Shown piece after piece: positions 30,370-34,376 of a DNA stretch of 34,376 nt. How positions within the stretch are numbered: position 1 is the stretch's first letter; each line of letters opens with the position of its first letter. Under the pieces are notes generated by a model, which made no database searches, was not told the origin of the DNA, and was given only the letters and a program-made list of their open reading frames with translations. This DNA is from JAXDLK01 sp034666665 (GTDB lineage Bacteria; Desulfobacterota; Binatia; JACPRU01), in assembly GCA_034666665.1 (NCBI GenBank), contig JAXDLK010000184.1, positions 1 through 34,376 on the forward strand. Direction: 5' to 3'. The translations under genes were made by a program, and so were the position numbers.

Positions 30370-31350
30370 GTGCCGAAGGTTCTCGGCATGGGATACGCGC
30401 TGCCGCACCGGCGCGTCGACAACGAAGCGCTCGCCGCCGAGCTCGGGATCGCCTCGGGCGAGATCGAGGAACGAACCGGCGTTCGCAGCCGTTACTACGC
30501 AGCCGAAGGGGAAGGGCCGTCGGACCTCGCCAAGCGAGCTACGGCCGTCGCCCTAGCCGAAGCCGGAGGCAGTCCGGCTGACCTCGACCTCGTGATCTTC
30601 GCGACGATGACTCCGGATTTCACGTTTCCGGGCTCCGCGTGTTTTCTTCAGGACAAGCTCGGCTGCGGCACCACCGGGGCGCTCGACGTGCGGGCCCAGT
30701 GCGCTGGCTTTCTCTTTGCCCTCGAGATCGCGCACGGGCTCCTCGAAGCGGGTGGTCACCGGCGCATCCTGGTGGCGGCGGGCGACGTGCATTCTTCCGG
30801 TCTGGACTTCACCGCGGCGGCGGCGGACGTGACGCCGCTCTTCGGCGACGGCGCCGCTGCGGCCGTCGTCGACGCCGCGGGCGAAGGGTTGCTCGGCAGT
30901 GTCCTCAGGACCGATGCCTCCGCTCTCGAGAGCTTCTGGTGCGAGTATCCTGCCAGCCGGCGGTTCCCCCTCCGCTTCGTCCCCGCCGATCTCGAGGCGC
31001 GAAACCACTTTCCTCGAATCGATCGCGAGCGTGTCGAGCGGGACGGGCTGGAGAAGATCGTCGAAGGCGTCGAAGAGGTGCTGTCGCAGGCGGGTCTGTC
31101 GAAGCAGGACGTGAATCGTTACGTGCTGCACCACGTGTTTCCGGGAATCGCCGAGCGCGCCGCTCGGAAGCTCGGCGTCGCCGAGCGTACGAGCTACGGC
31201 GGTCGCGACGAGGCGCACGTGGCGAGCGCATCGCTGCCGATCGCCCTCTGTCGCGCACGAGAGGAAGGGCTCGTGTCCAGCGGAGACCTCGTCTGCCTGG
31301 CGACCGCTGGAGCCGGCGTGAACTGGGGCGCCAGCCTGGTGAGGCTCTGA
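30370..31350 (+). CDS. KAS III-like ketosynthase with a Cys-His-His active site
   Basis: A 326-residue thiolase-fold enzyme of the FabH family, which condenses an acyl-CoA with malonyl-ACP. The nucleophile is C111 (VRAQCAGFLFAL). The first His is H255 (YVLHHVFPGI, aligned with the P-H-Q-A-N of standard FabH). The third catalytic residue, normally Asn in G-N-T/S-x-x-A-S, is H283 (DEAHVASASLPIAL). That set matches the Cys-His-His of elongating KAS I/II, not KAS III. GTG at 30370 lies 4 bp after the fusion gene and its stop is 1 bp before the second ketosynthase, so they are one operon. Substrate unknown. Confidence 0.9.
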   Translation: MPKVLGMGYALPHRRVDNEALAAELGIASGEIEERTGVRSRYYAAEGEGPSDLAKRATAVALAEAGGSPADLDLVIFATMTPDFTFPGSACFLQDKLGCGTTGALDVRAQCAGFLFALEIAHGLLEAGGHRRILVAAGDVHSSGLDFTAAAADVTPLFGDGAAAAVVDAAGEGLLGSVLRTDASALESFWCEYPASRRFPLRFVPADLEARNHFPRIDRERVERDGLEKIVEGVEEVLSQAGLSKQDVNRYVLHHVFPGIAERAARKLGVAERTSYGGRDEAHVASASLPIALCRAREEGLVSSGDLVCLATAGAGVNWGASLVRL

Positions 31351-31351
31351 C

Positions 31352-32359
31352 GTGGGCGGCGGCCGGTCGCGGATCGTCGGGGTCGGCATGCACGTGCCGG
31401 ATCACGTCGTCACCAACGCCGATCTCACCCTGCGCATGGAGACCACGGACGAGTGGGTTCAGCAGCGCACGGGTATCCGGGAGCGGCATCACATCACCGA
31501 GGACACCGGCGCGGCCGACCTCGGCGCCGTCGCCGCCCGCCAGGCGCTGGCGCAGGCGGGTCTTCGTGCCGAGGACGTCGACCTGATTCTCTTCGCCACG
31601 CTGAGCCCCGACTATGACTTTCCGGCGAGCGCGTGCGTTCTGCAGCGTCTGCTCGGGGTCCGCGGGGCTCCCGCCATCGACGTGAAGAACCAGTGCTCGG
31701 GTTTCGTCTACGGCCTCGCCGTCGCCGATGCCTTCCTGCGGACGGGAAGAGCACGCACCGTTTTGCTGGTGGGCGGCGAGGTGCACTCCACCGGCATCGA
31801 CCTGACGACGCGAGGACGTGACGTCGGCGTGATCTTCGGTGATGGCGCGGGCGCTGTCGTGCTCGTCGCCGAGCCCGACTCCGGCCGCGGCATTCTGTCC
31901 ACTCACCTCCACGCCGAGGGCAAGTACGCAGAGAAGCTGTGCCTCGAGTCCGCGGCCAGCCGGACTCGCCCGCGGTTGTCCGAAGAGGTGTTCGCCGGTT
32001 CCAGCCCTGCGATCTTTCCGAGGATGGACGGCCGGTACGTGTTCAAGCATGCGGTGACCCGCTTCACCGAAGTGATTCTCGAGGCGCTCACCGCGAACGG
32101 ACTCACCCCGCGTGACATCGATCTCTTGATCCCGCACCAGGCGAACCTGCGAATCAGCCAGCTGGTCGCGATGGGCCTCGAGCTGCCCGAGGAAAAGATG
32201 TTCAACAACATCGAACGGTACGGCAATACGACCGCGGCCTCGATTCCGATCGCCCTCTGCGAAGCGTTGGAGGCCGGCAAGGTGCGACCTGGCGACGTCG
32301 TGTGCCTCGCCGCGTTCGGAGCGGGCTTCACCTGGGCTTCGGCATTGATCCGTTGGTAG
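31352..32359 (+). CDS. KAS III-type ketosynthase (FabH-like), canonical active site
   Basis: A 335-residue FabH-family enzyme. The Cys-His-Asn set is complete: C115 (VKNQCSGFVYGL), H262 (LLIPHQANLRI), N292 (ERYGNTTAASIPIAL). TTDEWVQQRTGIRERH (31-46) is the conserved N-terminal signature. It may prime fatty-acid synthesis, or act in a dedicated lipid or polyketide pathway with the preceding His-variant paralogue; the operon beside a membrane ferredoxin fusion favours a special role, which is inference. GTG at 31352 follows the previous TGA by 1 bp. rimI begins 11 bp downstream. Confidence 0.92.
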   Translation: MGGGRSRIVGVGMHVPDHVVTNADLTLRMETTDEWVQQRTGIRERHHITEDTGAADLGAVAARQALAQAGLRAEDVDLILFATLSPDYDFPASACVLQRLLGVRGAPAIDVKNQCSGFVYGLAVADAFLRTGRARTVLLVGGEVHSTGIDLTTRGRDVGVIFGDGAGAVVLVAEPDSGRGILSTHLHAEGKYAEKLCLESAASRTRPRLSEEVFAGSSPAIFPRMDGRYVFKHAVTRFTEVILEALTANGLTPRDIDLLIPHQANLRISQLVAMGLELPEEKMFNNIERYGNTTAASIPIALCEALEAGKVRPGDVVCLAAFGAGFTWASALIRW

Positions 32360-32370
32360 AGTCGTCCGGC

Positions 32371-32892
32371 ATGAGCGTCCCCGCGCGCGGTCCTGAGCCT
32401 CCCGCCTCGGTGTCCGTTGCCACGCCGGTCCCGCTCACGTTCGCGCCGCTGGAAGCGCACGATCTCGAGGAGGTCCTCGAAATCGAGAGATCTTCCTATC
32501 CGACTCCTTGGTCGGGGGAGCAGTTCCTCGAGGAGCTCGCTCTGCCGTTCTCTCGGACGATCGTCGCACGCACGCGCTCCGGCGGCGGCGAGCCGGTGGT
32601 CGGATACGTCTGTCGCTGGCTCGCGGCGGGTGAGGTGCACGTGCTCAACCTGACGGTCCACTCCTCGTGGCGCCGGCTCGGCATTGGGCAACGCCTCGCC
32701 GAGCTCGTCTTGGTCGAGGGTCGATCGGCGCAGGCGGGCTCCGCGTTCCTCGAGGTGAGGCGACAGAACCTCGCGGCGATCCGGCTCTACGAGAAGCTCG
32801 GCTTCGTCCGGATCGGGTCACGGCGGGGTTACTACGGCCCCGGTCAGGACGCTCTCGTGCTGGAAGTGACTCTCGTTGTCGATCAAGCCTAG
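32371..32892 (+). CDS. rimI: Ribosomal protein S18 alanine N-acetyltransferase-like GNAT
   Basis: A GNAT acetyltransferase of 173 residues using acetyl-CoA. A Pro/Ala-rich extension of about 25 residues precedes the domain. The RimI layout is clear: DLEEVLEIERSSYPTPWS, VHVLNLTVHSSWRRLGIGQRLAELVL (acetyl-CoA loop R-R-x-G-I-G), FLEVRRQNLAAIRLYEKLGFVRIGSRRGYY. The usual final E-D-A-L is G-Q-D-A-L here. RimI acetylates the N-terminal Ala of ribosomal protein S18; other GNAT targets are possible. ATG at 32371 has no strong Shine-Dalgarno. Its TAG marks the first base of a 52-bp direct repeat. Confidence 0.88.
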   Translation: MSVPARGPEPPASVSVATPVPLTFAPLEAHDLEEVLEIERSSYPTPWSGEQFLEELALPFSRTIVARTRSGGGEPVVGYVCRWLAAGEVHVLNLTVHSSWRRLGIGQRLAELVLVEGRSAQAGSAFLEVRRQNLAAIRLYEKLGFVRIGSRRGYYGPGQDALVLEVTLVVDQA

Positions 32893-33024
32893 GGCGCGGT
32901 CCGAGCCGGCGAGGACCATCTTGCGTCCGCGAGCTCTTCTGCGAGCGCGTCCGGGGCGGCGGCGGGTTGGCTGGGCGCGGTCCGAGCTGGCGAGGACCAT
33001 CTTGCGTCCGCGAGCTCTTCTGCG
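32892..33024 (+). repeat. Tandem 52-bp direct repeat between rimI and pyrD
   Basis: Two copies, 32892-32943 and 32973-33024, identical at 51 of 52 positions (C/T at the sixteenth base), period 81 bp, with weaker similarity continuing after each copy. Each copy can form a small GGTCC...GGACC hairpin and carries GAGCTC. Not coding in any convincing frame. Confidence 0.85.
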
Positions 33025-33065
33025 TTCGGAGCGGGGTGGCGGAGGAGTCTGCGCCAGGAGGATCC

Positions 33066-33992
33066 GTGGCGCAGACTCCTAGGGTCGAGGTCGAGGTCGG
33101 GGGAGGGCTCAAGCTACGCAACCCCGTGGTCGCGGCCTCGGGGACATTCGGCTACGGCGTCGAGTACTTCGGTGTCGCCGAGCCACACGGCCTCGGTGCC
33201 GTCGTGGTGAAAGGGCTTTCCGCCCGGCCCTCGCGGGGGCATCCGGCCCCCCGAATGGTGGAAACGTCAGCCGGTATGCTGAATGCCATCGGGCTCCAGA
33301 ACATCGGCGCCGAGGCGTTCGTACGCGACAAGCTGCCCCAGCTCCGCCGAAGCGGAGTGACCGTCGTCGCGAACTGCTGGGGCAACACCGTGGAGGAATA
33401 CGGGGAGGTCGCGGAGATGCTCGACGTGGCGAATGGACTCGCCGCCCTCGAGATCAACGTGTCGAGCCCGAACAAGCGGGAGTGGGGGGGGATCATCGCC
33501 ACGGACCCGGTCCGTACCGCGGACGTGGTCCGTACCGTGCGCGGGCGCACCAGACTTCCCCTGTGGGTCAAGTTATCGCCCAACGTGACCGACATCGTCG
33601 AGCTCGCGCGCGTGGCAGAGGGTGAAGGGGCCGACGCCCTGGTGGTCGCAAACACGTACACCGGCATGGCGGTGGATCTACGCACCCGCCGGCCGGTGCT
33701 GACGAACGTCACCGGCGGATTGTCCGGCCCGGCGATCAAGCCGCTCAGCCTTCGGGCGACGTATCAGGTGACCCGCGCGGTGTCGGTTCCGGTCATCGGA
33801 GTCGGTGGAATCAGCACCGGCGAGGACGCGCTCGAGTACCTGCTGGTCGGCGCCCGCGCCGTTCAGGTGGGTACGGCAAACCTTTACGATCCGGCCGCTA
33901 CCACCAGAATCGTCCACGAGATCGAGAGCTTTCTCCGCCGGGAAGCGATCCCCGACGTCAACGACCTCGTCGGCGGGCTCATCGTAAATTGA
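33066..33992 (+). CDS. pyrD: Dihydroorotate dehydrogenase, class 1B-like with Ser at the catalytic position
   Basis: Oxidises dihydroorotate to orotate in pyrimidine synthesis, FMN enzyme. It has 308 residues. Class 1 signatures: NPVVAASGTFGYG (19-31), VVKGLSARP, MLNAIGLQNIG, LWVKLSPNVTDI, LTNVTGGLSGPAIKP and GVGGISTGEDALEYLLVGARAVQVGTANL. These match class 1B (PyrDB). The catalytic base loop reads EINVSSPNK, so S134 replaces the Cys expected in N-x-S-C-P-N; Ser is typical of class 2. No PyrK partner is adjacent. GTG at 33066 follows AGGAGG with 4-nt spacing. Its TGA (33990-33992) is inside the carD -35 box. Confidence 0.93.
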   Translation: MAQTPRVEVEVGGGLKLRNPVVAASGTFGYGVEYFGVAEPHGLGAVVVKGLSARPSRGHPAPRMVETSAGMLNAIGLQNIGAEAFVRDKLPQLRRSGVTVVANCWGNTVEEYGEVAEMLDVANGLAALEINVSSPNKREWGGIIATDPVRTADVVRTVRGRTRLPLWVKLSPNVTDIVELARVAEGEGADALVVANTYTGMAVDLRTRRPVLTNVTGGLSGPAIKPLSLRATYQVTRAVSVPVIGVGGISTGEDALEYLLVGARAVQVGTANLYDPAATTRIVHEIESFLRREAIPDVNDLVGGLIVN

Positions 33993-34017
33993 CGTTAACC
34001 GTCAAGTGGGCTAAAAT
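33989..34017 (+). promoter_or_regulatory. carD promoter with an overlapping dyad
   Basis: TTGACG (33989-33994), 17-bp spacer, TAAAAT (34012-34017). A perfect inverted repeat TTGACG-TTAAC-CGTCAA (33989-34005) covers the -35 and the first part of the spacer and could be an operator. The -35 contains the pyrD stop codon. Confidence 0.65.
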
Positions 34018-34060
34018 CCAGCGCTTCCGGGCCTCTCGGCCATTTCCCAGGAGGAAATGA

Positions 34061-34376
34061 ATGCTCAAGAACGGTGAGTTCAAGGTCGGTGAGAAGGTCG
34101 TGTATCCGGCCCATGGTGTCGGCGTCATCGAGAGCCTGCAGACGCGCAACGTGTCCGGCACCCAAAAGAAGTTTTACATGCTCCGGATCGTCGACAGCGA
34201 AATGATGATCATGATCCCGACCGAGAACGTACAGACCGTCGGCCTCCGACGCGTCATCGGACGCGACATGGTCACGAAGGTGTACAAGGTTCTGCGGGAG
34301 AAGAAGAAGGTAGAGGTAGACCAGCAGACCTGGAACCGCCGCTATCGAGAGTACACGGAGAAGATCAAGACCGGCT
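34061..34376 (+). CDS. carD: CarD/CdnL-family RNA polymerase-binding regulator (3' end outside window)
   Basis: The first 105 residues are visible; the frame runs off the right edge. FKVGEKVVYPAHGVGVIESLQTRNVSG (7-33) and KKFYMLRIVDSEMMIMIPTENVQTVGLRRVI are the Tudor-like RNA polymerase-interaction domain (RID) of CarD/CdnL/TRCF. QQTWNRRYREYTEKIKTG begins the helical C-terminal domain with the conserved W that wedges into the promoter bubble. Such proteins stabilise open complexes at rRNA and housekeeping promoters in actinobacteria and myxobacteria. ATG at 34061 follows GGAGG with 6-nt spacing. A strong promoter with a dyad lies upstream. Confidence 0.93.
   Translation, partial: MLKNGEFKVGEKVVYPAHGVGVIESLQTRNVSGTQKKFYMLRIVDSEMMIMIPTENVQTVGLRRVIGRDMVTKVYKVLREKKKVEVDQQTWNRRYREYTEKIKTG

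Noticed and set aside
28971..30422. A 483-codon minus-strand frame opposite the ferredoxin fusion
   Set aside because: Its residues mirror the fusion gene and show no domain; the plus strand has cluster motifs, promoter and ribosome site.
32892..33024. CRISPR array or coding repeat for the 52-bp repeat
   Set aside because: Only two copies, spacer of 29 bp, no cas genes, and no convincing frame; minus-strand translation resembling M-V-L-A-S-S-D is too short and uncharacteristic to be a gene start.
1..34376. tRNA, rRNA, insertion sequence or prophage genes
   Set aside because: I looked for cloverleaf-like sequences, transposase motifs and phage modules and saw none; composition is even across the window. 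A tool-based scan would be needed to exclude a tRNA fully.

Overview
The window is a gene-dense stretch of a GC-rich chromosome from a Gram-negative (diderm) bacterium. Outer-membrane and lipoprotein genes show the diderm envelope: lspA, lnt, three glycine-zipper lipoproteins (one fused to OmpA), an Lpp/OprI-like alanine-zipper lipoprotein and a lytic transglycosylase lipoprotein. A CarD-type regulator, the order rsmD-coaD-aminotransferase, a CofC-type F420 gene, a phasin, an SCP2 protein, paired acyl-CoA dehydrogenases and an MpaB/DUF2236 protein point to an uncultured deltaproteobacterium-like lineage (Desulfobacterota, Myxococcota or Binatota type). That placement is inference; no rRNA gene is present. 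No tRNA, rRNA, CRISPR array, insertion sequence or prophage was recognised.

Layout. 1-1045: tail of an ADP-forming acyl-CoA synthetase, an SCP2 protein and a small hypothetical. 1066-6663: a membrane protein, a convergent slt, then a translationally coupled run maf-yggS-proC-yggT followed by an FmdB-type zinc ribbon. 6705-8371: phasin, a 338-bp non-coding segment with DnaA-box-like sites and dyads, then an SDR dehydrogenase. 8476-13127: lnt, facing a minus-strand operon of two acyl-CoA dehydrogenases and a phosphodiester glycosidase-like protein. 13606-15137: small proteins and an MpaB-like oxygenase. 15232-20080: ileS-lspA, then three glycine-zipper envelope proteins. 20293-20863: two small zinc-ribbon proteins behind a structured leader. 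20891-24005: cofC, and the coupled rsmD-coaD-aminotransferase operon. 24018-27188: a Nudix-AMMECR1 fusion divergent from two coupled zinc dehydrogenases. 27244-28843: alanine-zipper lipoprotein and a D-Ala-D-Ala carboxypeptidase. 28995-33992: ferredoxin-membrane-Hsp20 fusion, two FabH-type ketosynthases, rimI and pyrD. 34061-end: start of carD.

How the genes work together. Several blocks serve acyl-CoA and lipid chemistry (acyl-CoA synthetase, SCP2, phasin, SDR, acyl-CoA dehydrogenases, FabH pair). Others serve the envelope (slt, lnt, lspA, OmpA-like, Lpp-like, dacA-like), and the rest are core housekeeping (ileS, rsmD, coaD, proC, pyrD).

Most unusual: a tight operon starting at 28995 encodes a two-cluster ferredoxin fused through membrane segments to an alpha-crystallin/Hsp20-like domain. 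It is followed by two KAS III enzymes, the first with the catalytic Asn replaced by His (a Cys-His-His set). Other signals are a class 1B-like PyrD with Ser at the catalytic Cys position, -35 boxes that contain the upstream gene's TGA stop (three times), and several genes without a Shine-Dalgarno whose -10-like box sits 6-12 nt before the start codon.
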